Positions 51,352-61,068 of a stretch of DNA of 64,000 nucleotides are shown piece by piece. Position 1 is the first letter of the stretch. Each line of letters begins with the position of its first letter. The notes under the pieces were generated by a model. That model had not been told where the DNA came from, made no database searches, and worked only from the letters and a program-made list of their open reading frames with translations. The translations under genes and the position numbers were made by a program. Source of the DNA: Clostridium sp. CM027 (GTDB lineage: Bacteria > Bacillota > Clostridia > Clostridiales > Clostridiaceae); contig NZ_CP077725.1 in assembly GCF_024730565.1 (NCBI RefSeq), forward strand, positions 806,001 through 870,000. The letters run 5' to 3'.

Positions 51352-52407
51352 CTATTGTTTGTTTATAATTTTTAAAATTTTCTCTGCAGCATGGCCATCT
51401 CCAAAAACATTTTGCTGAGATTTATTTGGCATAAAATTAACTATGCCCTCTAAAATCTTAGTTTTATCAGTTCCAACAATAATATTCCATCCATTTTCTA
51501 CTGTTTCTACCCATTCTGTTTCTTCTCTCATAGTAATACAAGGCTTACTCATAAAGAAAGCTTCCTTTTGAACTCCACCACTGTCTGTGACAATCTTTTT
51601 ACAGTACATTTCTAAAATGATCATGTCTAAATACCCAACTGGGTCAATTATCTTTATATTATTATTAAATTTCAAACCATAATCATCCATATATTTTTTT
51701 GTTCTTGGATGTAGGGGTAATATTATTTTTTTGCCGCTCTCATTTAATGCCTCACTAATATTTCTTAATCTATTTATATCATTAGTATTTTCTGCTCTAT
51801 GTATGGTAGCTAAAATAAATTCTTCCTGGTATAAATTAAGTTTCTTCATAATCTTAGATTTTTCTTTTGAAATCTTTGAAAAATTAAGGGTCGCATCATA
51901 CATTACATCCCCTACATTATGAACACCCTTAGTTATGCCCTCAGTACTTAGGTTTTTAACCGCTGAAGTTGTAGGTGCAAACAGATATTTTGAAATATGA
52001 TCTGTTAAGATTCTATTTTGTTCCTCCGGCATATTCATGTTAAAGCTTCTAAGTCCCGCTTCTATATGTGCTACTGGAATACGTAACTTACTTGCACAAA
52101 TTGCTCCAGCAAAGGTTGAGTTCGTATCCCCATAAACTAAAACCATATCTGGCTTTTCTTTTATATAAATTTCTTCGAGCTCTATTAACATCCTACCAGT
52201 TTGCATGCCGTGTCCACCTGAACCTACCTCTAAATTATAACTAGGCTTAGGTATTTTAAGTTCTTCGAAAAAAATCTTTGACATATTTTCATCATAATGT
52301 TGCCCTGTATGTATTAAAATTTCTTCATGCTCATTTCTAATTATATTCGATACTGCAGCTGATTTTATAAACTGCGGTCTTGCTCCTACGACTGTTAATA
52401 TTTTCAT
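51352..52407 (-). CDS. wecB: UDP-GlcNAc 2-epimerase, non-hydrolysing
   Basis: 351 residues. VVGARPQFIKSAAV, HTGQHYDENMSKIFF, VYGDTNSTFAGAICASK, HIEAGLRSFNMNMPEEQNR (catalytic acids) and TDSGGVQKEAFFMSKPCITMREETEW are all in place. Makes UDP-ManNAc from UDP-GlcNAc, the donor needed by the TagA-like enzyme downstream. CAGGAG precedes the ATG. Confidence 0.94.
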   Translation of the reverse strand: MKILTVVGARPQFIKSAAVSNIIRNEHEEILIHTGQHYDENMSKIFFEELKIPKPSYNLEVGSGGHGMQTGRMLIELEEIYIKEKPDMVLVYGDTNSTFAGAICASKLRIPVAHIEAGLRSFNMNMPEEQNRILTDHISKYLFAPTTSAVKNLSTEGITKGVHNVGDVMYDATLNFSKISKEKSKIMKKLNLYQEEFILATIHRAENTNDINRLRNISEALNESGKKIILPLHPRTKKYMDDYGLKFNNNIKIIDPVGYLDMIILEMYCKKIVTDSGGVQKEAFFMSKPCITMREETEWVETVENGWNIIVGTDKTKILEGIVNFMPNKSQQNVFGDGHAAEKILKIINKQ

Positions 52408-52488
52408 ATAGACTCCTGACTTTTAATAAGTTTTTTTAATAAAGTTTTTTATAAAAATTAGAATTGCACTTCCTTTTCAAATCATCAT

Positions 52489-53832
52489 TTATAAACTTTC
52501 TATAATACTCATCAGTTCTCTAGTTAAATTTTCTCTGTTGTACTTTTTAACTTTTTCCCAATGAATATCTAACTTTTCCTGCGTGCCTTTCCAAATGCCA
52601 TAGGATTTATATATAACTGCTTTAATTTCATCTATTTGTTCAGGATGACAACAAAATCCTGTGTTCGTATCAAGTATTAAATCTTTAGCAACACCGTCCG
52701 GTACAATGCCTATAACAACCCTTCCACTTCTTATGTACTCAAATATCTTTCCTGTATATACGCCTTCGCTTCTTTCAAACGCTCCTATAATTAGAAGCGC
52801 TGCTGAAGAATTTTCTAATTCCCTCAAACTTTCTTTATGGGGCAAATATGATATAAATTCAATAACCTTATCATATTTTGCAAGAAAAAACGTAATATCT
52901 TCCTGGGCATCCTTGCCTATTTGCCCGACAAATCTAATGATAAGCTCTTCCAGTTTTATTTTTTTATCCTCAATAAGCCTATCTATAGCTATTAAGAAAT
53001 TCTTTGGTGATATCTTCCCATACAGGGTTCCATTATAAGTTATAATATATTTGGGAGGTATCCTATCTATATTATAATCATCAAAATCATCCTCATCATA
53101 TCCATTAGTAATTATTTTAAATTTATCTGCCCTCTGATTCTTATATCTATCAATAAAATCATCTATTATAGGTTTACTTACAGATATTACAACATTCGCT
53201 TTTTCAATAACTGTCGTCTCCATCCTTTCATTTTTTCTCTTAGCATAGGGCGTGTAATCTGCGAATGGGTTAGTTACCCATTGGTCACGAAAGTCAGCAA
53301 TCCACGCTATGTTAGATTTTTGCTTTAATTCACAAGCAATTAAATGCCCAGTATATGGTGCTGAGGTAGAGTATATTATATCAATTTTTTCTTCCTTAAT
53401 TATTTTAAGTCCTAATTCTACCGCATCTTTTTTCCATGAAATTTTATCATCCGGTATGTACATATTTCTATAAATATTTAATAAGGTTTTTTTTATTTTT
53501 CTCTTAACTTTAGATTTAAGTGTAATTTCAGAGGTTATTTTTATTATATCCTCTTTATTTTCAACCTTCATGGTTTTGACATGGGTTATATTCCTATTAG
53601 CAATAGTATTGACAATAAAATTATCTCTTTGCATAGCCCTAAATACCTTTATTCCATCCGTTGATTCAGCTTCCAAAGACTCATCCTTTATAGTGCTCTT
53701 TTCATTATTTACAGTAAGCACGTTTACGTTGTATCCAAATTTCTTTAGAAACTTAGCAAATTTTAAAGTTCTCTGAACTCCTGCACCTCCTAGTGGTGGG
53801 TAAACATAAGCTACAATTAATATGTTTTTCAT
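52489..53832 (-). CDS. Glycosyltransferase, GT4-like
   Basis: 447 residues from the ATG at 53832 (GAGAGGTG six bases upstream; a GTG at 53841 overlaps that site). MKNILIVAYVYPPLGGAGVQRTLKFAKFL opens the N-terminal Rossmann domain; IYSTSAPYTGHLIACELKQKS, WIADFRDQW and, in the C-terminal domain, IGAFERSEGVYTGKIFEYIRSGRVVIG follow. Acceptor and donor are unknown. Codes for a peripheral cytoplasmic enzyme of the polysaccharide cluster. Confidence 0.87.
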   Translation of the reverse strand: MKNILIVAYVYPPLGGAGVQRTLKFAKFLKKFGYNVNVLTVNNEKSTIKDESLEAESTDGIKVFRAMQRDNFIVNTIANRNITHVKTMKVENKEDIIKITSEITLKSKVKRKIKKTLLNIYRNMYIPDDKISWKKDAVELGLKIIKEEKIDIIYSTSAPYTGHLIACELKQKSNIAWIADFRDQWVTNPFADYTPYAKRKNERMETTVIEKANVVISVSKPIIDDFIDRYKNQRADKFKIITNGYDEDDFDDYNIDRIPPKYIITYNGTLYGKISPKNFLIAIDRLIEDKKIKLEELIIRFVGQIGKDAQEDITFFLAKYDKVIEFISYLPHKESLRELENSSAALLIIGAFERSEGVYTGKIFEYIRSGRVVIGIVPDGVAKDLILDTNTGFCCHPEQIDEIKAVIYKSYGIWKGTQEKLDIHWEKVKKYNRENLTRELMSIIESL

Positions 53833-53859
53833 TATTAACACCTCTCATTGTCCTAACTC

Positions 53860-55335
53860 TTAACTAACAGATTTCCCTTCTGAATATATCATTAGTATCA
53901 TCACTACAGTAAAAACAAAAGCAGGCACTACACTTATTGGATCTCTTGAGGCCATAAAAGATTGGCCTGTAATATTTCCATAAACTAAGAGACATAAAAG
54001 CCCAATAATTCCTGGCCATTTAAATTCTTTGAAATCTTTCTTATTATTTTTAATTATATCCAATACTGACTTTATTAAGCTGCTTAGCCAAGCTAACATA
54101 AAAGTAAAAGTAAATATAATTCCAAATTCTGTAATTAAATTAAGAATTATATTATGAGCATCTATGTACAATTTTTTAGGGTTTCCACCATATTGTAAAT
54201 AGTAATATTTAAAGTGCCCTGGTCCCACACCAAAATAAAAGTGGTCATTTATCATTTCAAAAGCTAAGGCCCATATTGGTCTTCGACTTTTAGTTTGCTC
54301 TATTAATCTTTTAAGCATTCTGGCATTGTTGCTGACTAGGTCTTCTATACTGTTTATCTTTATGTCCGTTGCAATTTCTTCCACTTCCCACCTATGCATA
54401 ACATTAAATGTCATGCAAGAAATCACAACTATAGAAATTAGTATATATTTTTTCCAATTATTTATATCTACTATAATTACAATAAAAAAACACATAGCTA
54501 ATGTTAGTAGAATGCCCCTTGATTTTTGAGTACTAAAATTAATTATTTGAATTAATAATAAGAATATATATATTTTGTTATGTTTCCCTGATAGCTCTTT
54601 ATTTATAGCATATAACAATATAAAAGGCATTACTATTATAGTATATCCAAGCATGAAATTGCTACCTAAGACCCCATAGAGATGCTGATTATTGCTACGT
54701 ACAATTAAATTATATAAAGTTACTATTATATCTGGTATTGATGATAACGTAACTCCCACGCATAAATAGAGCAATATATCCTTGTAAAACTCTTTATTGC
54801 TTTTTTTATAGCAAAGTATACCTATGCTATAGGTCATCATTGAAACCATGTTAAGTAGCACTAGCTTAAATGCTTCTAAAACATGAATACTTAGCATAGA
54901 AGATATAGTCGCTAATAATAACAATATAATATAGAGTACACTTAGCTTGGTGTATTTAACCGTAAACTTTGAAAAATCAAATCCTCCATATTTAAATTCG
55001 CGAGCCATATTTGTTAAATATATAGCAAAATAAGCTAAATATACCACTTCACCTATCCCAGCTATATTTAACCTATTCATAATATACAATGCCATAGGTA
55101 TTATTGGTATTGCTACCGCGTAAACTAAACTTGCGGTAACAAAATCTTTAAACATTAAAATCAAACTACAAATTACGAACAAGGTTACAAATATGCTACT
55201 TACGAACATGAGCACATTTGATGTACCCATCTTTATAAACAACCCTATTTCTATAACAGCATATAATATTAGAATTATGTGAATATACTTTTTCAAATAA
55301 TAGTAATACTCTTTAATCTCTTGCGTTAATTGCAT
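53860..55335 (-). CDS. O-antigen ligase-like polytopic protein
   Basis: 491 residues with about twelve hydrophobic helices. A late loop has FYFGVGPGHFKYYYLQYGG and YIDAHNIILNLITEFGIIFTF, matching the Wzy_C/O-antigen ligase pattern (G-x-G-x2-F ... A-H-N). TAGGAGG precedes the ATG. The second protein of this class in the cluster. Which one polymerises and which ligates cannot be told from sequence. Confidence 0.83.
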   Translation of the reverse strand: MQLTQEIKEYYYYLKKYIHIILILYAVIEIGLFIKMGTSNVLMFVSSIFVTLFVICSLILMFKDFVTASLVYAVAIPIIPMALYIMNRLNIAGIGEVVYLAYFAIYLTNMAREFKYGGFDFSKFTVKYTKLSVLYIILLLLATISSMLSIHVLEAFKLVLLNMVSMMTYSIGILCYKKSNKEFYKDILLYLCVGVTLSSIPDIIVTLYNLIVRSNNQHLYGVLGSNFMLGYTIIVMPFILLYAINKELSGKHNKIYIFLLLIQIINFSTQKSRGILLTLAMCFFIVIIVDINNWKKYILISIVVISCMTFNVMHRWEVEEIATDIKINSIEDLVSNNARMLKRLIEQTKSRRPIWALAFEMINDHFYFGVGPGHFKYYYLQYGGNPKKLYIDAHNIILNLITEFGIIFTFTFMLAWLSSLIKSVLDIIKNNKKDFKEFKWPGIIGLLCLLVYGNITGQSFMASRDPISVVPAFVFTVVMILMIYSEGKSVS

Positions 55336-55404
55336 TTTTATCCTCCTACATAGTTTCTGATATTTTCAAATGACAAGTGCATTGCAAGCTAGAATATACC
55401 ATTA

Positions 55405-56484
55405 CTATTTACTAACCTTCTCAAGTGTTTTATATATATCATTCATGATTTTTGCATTGTCAAACCAATTATACCTCTCCCGGACTAATCTTCTTGCATT
55501 TTTTGAAAATTCCTTCATTTGATCTTCATTTTCAATGATTTTCATAAGTTTTAATGTTATATCATAACTACTCTTTTGCTTGATTACAAAACCGTTATAG
55601 TTATTAAAAATTATCTCTTTTAACCCACCTACATCTGTAGTTATTATTGGCCGTCCACACGCACAGGCCTCGACAGCTGAAACTCCAAAACTTTCACTTA
55701 AGGATGGCAGACATACTATATCCATCTTGTTTATGTATTCAGGTACTTTTTCATTATCTATTTTACCTGTAAATGTAACCTTAGAATTTAAATTTAATTT
55801 CTTTACTAAAGACTCAAGCTCTAATTTTTGGGTACCATCTCCAACAATTAAAAGTCTTAAATCTTTGGTTCCGCTGTATTTACGTATAAGCTCTGAAAAT
55901 CCCTCAATAAGATAATTTAACCCGTATATTTTTTCTAATCCCTTAATAACACCTATGGTAATATAACTACTATTTAGTATAGGTGTGTTACATTTAAATT
56001 TATCTAAATCTACACCAAAGGGGGTTACTACTATCTCTTTGTTGTAGTATTTTTTTGTTTCCTCAGTCATATTATAACTTGTAGAGCAAACTTTATCCGC
56101 TCCTTTTAATATATACTTAAGTAGCAATTCTTTAGCTTTATTATCTTTAGGGAACTCATACACATCGCTACCCCAAACAGATATTACAAATGGATGGAAA
56201 TTGCACATTCTCCCATAAAGTCCATAGCTAGTAGCATAGTGACTGTGTAATATATCTGGATTAATGTCTTTTACTAATTTTTTAATTGATTTAATTAATA
56301 AAAAATAACTTAACTTATTTGTACCTATAGTTCTTAACACATGCAAATTTACATTGTTTTCATACACATAATCTGTTTCTCTCATAGAAATTATATGAAT
56401 CTCATTACCAAGTCTCGCAAAATATTGAACCCATTTTCTTGTATGTATACTATGTGCATCTGCTAAAAAGCAAATTTTTCTCAT
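55405..56484 (-). CDS. Glycosyltransferase, GT4 family
   Basis: 359 residues. KICFLADAHSIHTRKWVQYFARLG at the start, HSHYATSYGLYGRM, FVISVWGSDVYEFP, VVTPFGVDLDKFK, and the C-terminal CLPSLSESFGVSAVEACACGRPIITTDVGGLKEII with the E-x7-E type motif. AGGAGG precedes the ATG. Transfers a sugar from a nucleotide donor in the cytoplasm; specificity unknown. Confidence 0.9.
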   Translation of the reverse strand: MRKICFLADAHSIHTRKWVQYFARLGNEIHIISMRETDYVYENNVNLHVLRTIGTNKLSYFLLIKSIKKLVKDINPDILHSHYATSYGLYGRMCNFHPFVISVWGSDVYEFPKDNKAKELLLKYILKGADKVCSTSYNMTEETKKYYNKEIVVTPFGVDLDKFKCNTPILNSSYITIGVIKGLEKIYGLNYLIEGFSELIRKYSGTKDLRLLIVGDGTQKLELESLVKKLNLNSKVTFTGKIDNEKVPEYINKMDIVCLPSLSESFGVSAVEACACGRPIITTDVGGLKEIIFNNYNGFVIKQKSSYDITLKLMKIIENEDQMKEFSKNARRLVRERYNWFDNAKIMNDIYKTLEKVSK

Positions 56485-56548
56485 AAATTTCCTCCTGTTC
56501 TTTTACACTATTTAAGTATAATTAAGAATCTTAGAAAGTTATCTTTAA

Positions 56549-58303
56549 TTACTCATTCTTTATTGTTTCTAAAAGCTTCTCAGGAGAATTTACTATAATA
56601 TTTATTATCCTCTCTGTTACTTTTCCATCCAACTTATAGAAATTTTCATGGATATACTTTTGCATATCGTGGTTTAGTGTCACGTCACCTATATTTATTT
56701 TAATCATACACTCTAAAAGCTCATTTTCATCCTTAACTCCAAAGGATACCCCCTCTTTAACAAAACCACCAGCATCATTATATTTAGGGAGTAATATACA
56801 TATAGAAGGTTTATTAATAAGTGCCGCTTCTACAACTACTGTAGAATGTACGCTTACTACCAAACCACTCCATTTAATTAATTCATACAAATCTCCATCC
56901 TTCATTATTTTACAGTTTTTAATGTGGAACTTTTCCACCATAACTTCATAAAATTCAAAATTCAAATCTACAGGATGAAGTTTTATAATTAATTCGTAAT
57001 CTTCCTTCATTAAATTTAATGCCTTAAATAGCATTAAGGTAGCCGGTTCAAGTAAATCCCTAAAATATTGGGTGGCATAAAGTATTCTCAGTGTCCCATT
57101 TTTTTTAGACTTTTTCAAATATCCATTTTGAACTAAATTGTCTGTTCTTACTTGACCAACTACATTAACATTTTCTTTATTATATACATTTGTATGAGAT
57201 ATCAATAATTCTTTATACTTTCCCCCCCAGACAAATGTATTACGTGGCACCAACAAATCTTTATACTTTGAATTAATTATGTAAGTAGATGAGGTTTCAT
57301 TTATTATTCCATGTTGCACAGCATAAGTATCTATATTCAACTTATTTCCTGCGACTATAAAGCACCTTCCCCTGTCGCCTTCTCCTGCTACTAAACATTT
57401 TTTATTTTTCAACTTTCTAATAATTTTTCCTGCCATTAATAGTTCATATAAATAGGAAAGATAACTCGTTCTTAAATCCTTCATCACAAATCCTAAAAGT
57501 ATATTTTTAAGATCAAGTTCATTTAAGTGAAAATCTAACTTATCTAAATAAATTAAATTATCTACTAATAAATTATTATTTACATTTTTCTTGGCTTTAA
57601 GCCTTTTGTATAAAATAAATAATTCAAATGGCACAAAATTTTCATGACAATTTAGAGTCTTATCTATGATGTATTTATTGTTTAAGAGTTGAAAATTTAA
57701 AATATTATAAGTTTCTTTTAATTTATTTATAACTTTCCCTAATTGAGTATCGTAATAGCCATCGGTATTGCCTTTAACTAAGTTTAAACTTGAAGCATGT
57801 GAAATAATTAAAAATGGTTCTTTATGATTTCTCCTATTCGTTAAAAAGTTTTTAAATATAAATTTGCAGTAACTCCCTATTCCCCTAATAAACCGTTTAG
57901 TTAACTTGCCTTTACTTATAGCTTGAATGTTTTTTTTACTATAAATTCTCTCACATTTAAGGTTGAATACCTCTACACAAACCTTTTCCATAAAGTCATC
58001 ATCTGTTTTTACTTGTATTTCTTCATTCGTTTTATACTTAGCATTTCTTATAACCATAATACAGAAAATCAAACCATTTAATTTTCTATAAATAGTGGGT
58101 CTACTAAAAATATATAATGGTATATCATCATATAAATATAACTCTTCAAGCTTTAACCCATTAACCTTTTGATTTTCTAAATAAGTTAAATACTCAAAAG
58201 CTTCCTTTTCTGCGTTTATATTTCCTATATATTCAAATAAATCCACAACTTTTCTATCTATTATCAGTTCTTTTTTTTGTGCTGTATAGATTAATTTAAC
58301 CAT
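56549..58303 (-). CDS. Putative glycosyltransferase, unusual N-terminus
   Basis: 584 residues. The C-terminal half has a GT-B-like nucleotide-binding look (YAVQHGIINETSS, IIKLHPVDLNF, WSGLVVSVHSTVVVEAALINKPSICILLP), as in capsule or CDP-glycerol-type transferases. The first 250 residues, rich in Lys/Asn/Tyr, match nothing I recognise. The start is unusual: AGGAG and the first base of the ATG belong to the right end of palindromic repeat copy D, so the native start may have been lost or replaced. Position next to the flippase supports a role in glycan assembly. Confidence 0.7.
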   Translation of the reverse strand: MVKLIYTAQKKELIIDRKVVDLFEYIGNINAEKEAFEYLTYLENQKVNGLKLEELYLYDDIPLYIFSRPTIYRKLNGLIFCIMVIRNAKYKTNEEIQVKTDDDFMEKVCVEVFNLKCERIYSKKNIQAISKGKLTKRFIRGIGSYCKFIFKNFLTNRRNHKEPFLIISHASSLNLVKGNTDGYYDTQLGKVINKLKETYNILNFQLLNNKYIIDKTLNCHENFVPFELFILYKRLKAKKNVNNNLLVDNLIYLDKLDFHLNELDLKNILLGFVMKDLRTSYLSYLYELLMAGKIIRKLKNKKCLVAGEGDRGRCFIVAGNKLNIDTYAVQHGIINETSSTYIINSKYKDLLVPRNTFVWGGKYKELLISHTNVYNKENVNVVGQVRTDNLVQNGYLKKSKKNGTLRILYATQYFRDLLEPATLMLFKALNLMKEDYELIIKLHPVDLNFEFYEVMVEKFHIKNCKIMKDGDLYELIKWSGLVVSVHSTVVVEAALINKPSICILLPKYNDAGGFVKEGVSFGVKDENELLECMIKINIGDVTLNHDMQKYIHENFYKLDGKVTERIINIIVNSPEKLLETIKNE

Positions 58304-58400
58304 TAAATCATCTCCTGCGGAGCTGCAATATCAACGACTTCTGAAGGAGATTTGTACTCCCACTTATAGAAGTGGGACACTTTCCTTCTGAAATGTCGTT
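58303..58400 (-). repeat. Short palindromic repeat element, copy D (98 bp)
   Basis: The shortest copy: left end AACGACATTTCAGAAGGA, hairpin CCCACTTCTATAAGTGGG, right part CTCCTTCAGAAGTCGTTGA and CCGCAGGAGATGATTTAA. The central 35-40 bases of copies B and C are missing. Its right end merges with the ATG of the 56549-58303 gene. Confidence 0.78.
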
Positions 58401-58417
58401 GAATCATCTCTTTTAAC

Positions 58418-59833
58418 TTATTTTTGCATTAACTTTCCACTGATTTTTTTAATCTCATATCCTAATACAATTAATGTTGCTATTAATATTCCATATCTCA
58501 AAACCGAATTGTTTTTTACTATAAAAAATATTACACTGCTAAGTACTATGTATAAAATGCCATATGCAAAAGGTTTAAACGTATAAATTCTTACGTCTAA
58601 TATGCGTAAAGATATATAATAATGATATAAAAATAATAAGATATACGATATTATTGTTGTCCATGCCCCTGCAACTGCACCGTATCTTGGAATTAAAATA
58701 TAATTTAATACACCATTTATTAAAGCTGCAATAAGGGTTCCTAGGGAAAGGAACTTTGTATTTTTAGTATAGAATTCAATATTAGCTGGTATACTGTATA
58801 GAAATTGAAAATAATATCCTATTATGATTAATGGAACGTAATCTAACCCTTTATAAAATTTTTTTGTACCCATTAGTTTTCCTATTTCAGGAGATATAAA
58901 TATAAGTATAAACCCCATCACAGAAAACAACATAATATAACATTTAATTTTCAGCTTTATGTCATCATAATTTTTTTCTTTCATATTCTCATAAAACCAC
59001 GGTACCCAAGCCTTATTACACGCCAACCATACAATATACATTATCATTCCAATTTTATATGCAAAGGTATATATTCCTGCAGCACTAGATCCTATCATAC
59101 TATTTATCATAACCGTATCCACAGACTGCAAAATCACGCCTGATAAAAGATGCACAATTGCCGGTATAGATATGGCTAATCCATACTTCCAGTATTCAAA
59201 ACTAATTAGTTTTTTGCCTTTTTTCATAGCAATTACATATAAAACTGTACCGTAAATTAAAGCTACAATAATTAAAGAACCAATCCTACCATAATACTTA
59301 TCACTTTTAATATTACTTATGAGTATTATAGCCAGAATTGTGTTTATAATAGCACTACTTATTGATATAAGTAAATATTTCTTATATTTATATTCAGCAT
59401 TTAATTTGGCATTAGAAAAATCCACGATAAATCCAAAAAAACCTTGAATAATAAGGAAGATGACTAATATAGAATTTAAATTTATAATAGAAGATATTTG
59501 CTTTTTAAACACAAATCCAATTATAAGCCACATAATAGCAAATAGTGTGACTAAAAAAAGTATAGATGAAGCATACTCATCATATCTTTCCTGAAAATCC
59601 ACTTTGGCATTATTAACTGTAGCCAATAGCCCTAATGTAATTATAGTTGTAAAAACGGAAAGCCATGTGGTATATACCCCCGTTATTCCATAATCACTAG
59701 CACTAAGTAAACGCGTAAAAATAGGCATAGTTACAAAGGAAATGCCTTGAACAAAAAAGGTCCCTATAGTAAACCAAACTCCACTTTTCACCAATCTGCT
59801 TTTGTACAATTTCTTTATAAAATCTATATTCAT
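58418..59833 (-). CDS. Polysaccharide flippase (Wzx/MATE-like)
   Basis: 471 residues from the ATG at 59833 (TAGGAGATAAT upstream). Twelve to fourteen hydrophobic helices; MPIFTRLLSASDYGITGVYTTWLSV near the N-terminus is the usual Wzx block, and YILIPRYGAVAGAWTTIISY near the C-terminus fits. Moves undecaprenyl-linked repeat units across the membrane. No symbol is given because the substrate is unknown. Confidence 0.9.
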   Translation of the reverse strand: MNIDFIKKLYKSRLVKSGVWFTIGTFFVQGISFVTMPIFTRLLSASDYGITGVYTTWLSVFTTIITLGLLATVNNAKVDFQERYDEYASSILFLVTLFAIMWLIIGFVFKKQISSIINLNSILVIFLIIQGFFGFIVDFSNAKLNAEYKYKKYLLISISSAIINTILAIILISNIKSDKYYGRIGSLIIVALIYGTVLYVIAMKKGKKLISFEYWKYGLAISIPAIVHLLSGVILQSVDTVMINSMIGSSAAGIYTFAYKIGMIMYIVWLACNKAWVPWFYENMKEKNYDDIKLKIKCYIMLFSVMGFILIFISPEIGKLMGTKKFYKGLDYVPLIIIGYYFQFLYSIPANIEFYTKNTKFLSLGTLIAALINGVLNYILIPRYGAVAGAWTTIISYILLFLYHYYISLRILDVRIYTFKPFAYGILYIVLSSVIFFIVKNNSVLRYGILIATLIVLGYEIKKISGKLMQK

Positions 59834-59927
59834 ATTATCTCCTATCCACCTTACCAATATATCATAAACCTCCACTAAAGCGGCTTAATTAATAACTTTC
59901 GCCCTTAAATGCAAATAAATAACAGAG

Positions 59928-61031
59928 TTATTTATTGCATTCTTTTATTATTTCACATACCTTTGCAATGTCTTCTTTTTTAAGTCCAACAGAACTTGGA
60001 AGATTTATTCCACGCTGATAAAGCTCATTTGTAATACTTAAATCCCCATGTGTACAAGTTTTATATGGAATCATATCATGTATAGGCATAAAGAATGGTC
60101 TTGCCTCTACTTTTTCTTCATTAAATTTTTGTATAAGCGCGTCGCGAGTTATACCATACTTTTCTTCAACTAGGATTGAGTATAGCCAGAAACAATTTTC
60201 TACATTCTCTTTTTCTATAGGTAAGGTAATTCCTTTAATTTCACTTAATAGTTCATTGTAATATGCCGCATTTTGTCTTTTAATTTTTAAATATTCTTTA
60301 ATATTTTCAAGTTGAGCCACTCCAAATGCAGCCAAAAGATTTGGCATTCTAAAATTATATCCTATTTCTGAATGATAGAATGCTTTATTTTCAGTAACTA
60401 CTTTTGTTTGAGTGGATAAAAATTTCGCTCGTGCGCCATATTCTGAATTATTAGTTACAAGCATTCCACCTGCTCCAGTAGTTATAATTTTGTTCCCATT
60501 AAAACTAAAACAGCCTATATCCCCTATGGTACCTGTCATTCTGCCATTAAAAGTAGATCCTAATGATTCAGTTGCATCTTCTATAACAAATAGATTATGT
60601 TTTTTAGCTATTTGAATTACTCTATCCATATCTACAGGATGGCCATAAATATGTACTGGCATTATAGCCTTTGTTTTAGGTGTTATTAATTCCTCTATCT
60701 TTTCTGCATCCATGACAAAGGTATCTCTACATACATCTACAAATACAGGCTGTGCTCCTACGTATTTTATAGTGTTAACTGGAGATATAAAAGTTAAAGA
60801 TGGAACTATAACTTCATCTGCGTATCCTATTCCAAGGGTTACTAACGCTAATTGAAGTGCTGATGTACCATTATTTGTGACAACTGCACTTTTGCTACCT
60901 ACATATTCACTAAATTTTTCTTCAAATAAATTAACATAACTACCTACTGAAGATACCCAATTAGTATCTATACAGTCCTTAACATATTTAAGTTCATTTC
61001 CTCTAATTTCTGGTATACATAAAGGTATCAT
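59928..61031 (-). CDS. legC: DegT/LegC-family sugar aminotransferase
   Basis: 367 residues from the ATG at 61031 (GGGAGGG upstream; an in-frame ATG at 61058 has none). MIPLCIPEIRGNELKYVKDCIDTNWVSSVG, VTNNGTSALQLALVTLGI, EDATESLGSTFNGRMTGTIGDIGCFSFNGNKIITTGAGG (PLP Lys in GNK) and RPFFMPIHDM are typical of LegC. It transaminates the 4-keto sugar made by the upstream dehydratase. The legionaminate assignment comes from the gene set; a related diamino-sugar is possible. Confidence 0.88.
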   Translation of the reverse strand: MIPLCIPEIRGNELKYVKDCIDTNWVSSVGSYVNLFEEKFSEYVGSKSAVVTNNGTSALQLALVTLGIGYADEVIVPSLTFISPVNTIKYVGAQPVFVDVCRDTFVMDAEKIEELITPKTKAIMPVHIYGHPVDMDRVIQIAKKHNLFVIEDATESLGSTFNGRMTGTIGDIGCFSFNGNKIITTGAGGMLVTNNSEYGARAKFLSTQTKVVTENKAFYHSEIGYNFRMPNLLAAFGVAQLENIKEYLKIKRQNAAYYNELLSEIKGITLPIEKENVENCFWLYSILVEEKYGITRDALIQKFNEEKVEARPFFMPIHDMIPYKTCTHGDLSITNELYQRGINLPSSVGLKKEDIAKVCEIIKECNK

Positions 61032-61068
61032 AACAAAACCCTCCCACTTTTTAAACATTCTTCTTTTG

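Noticed and set aside
18722-58400. Group I intron or IStron interpretation of the palindromic repeats
   Set aside because: Copies are only 98-177 bp, too short for an intron core, and they lie between genes rather than inside coding sequence.
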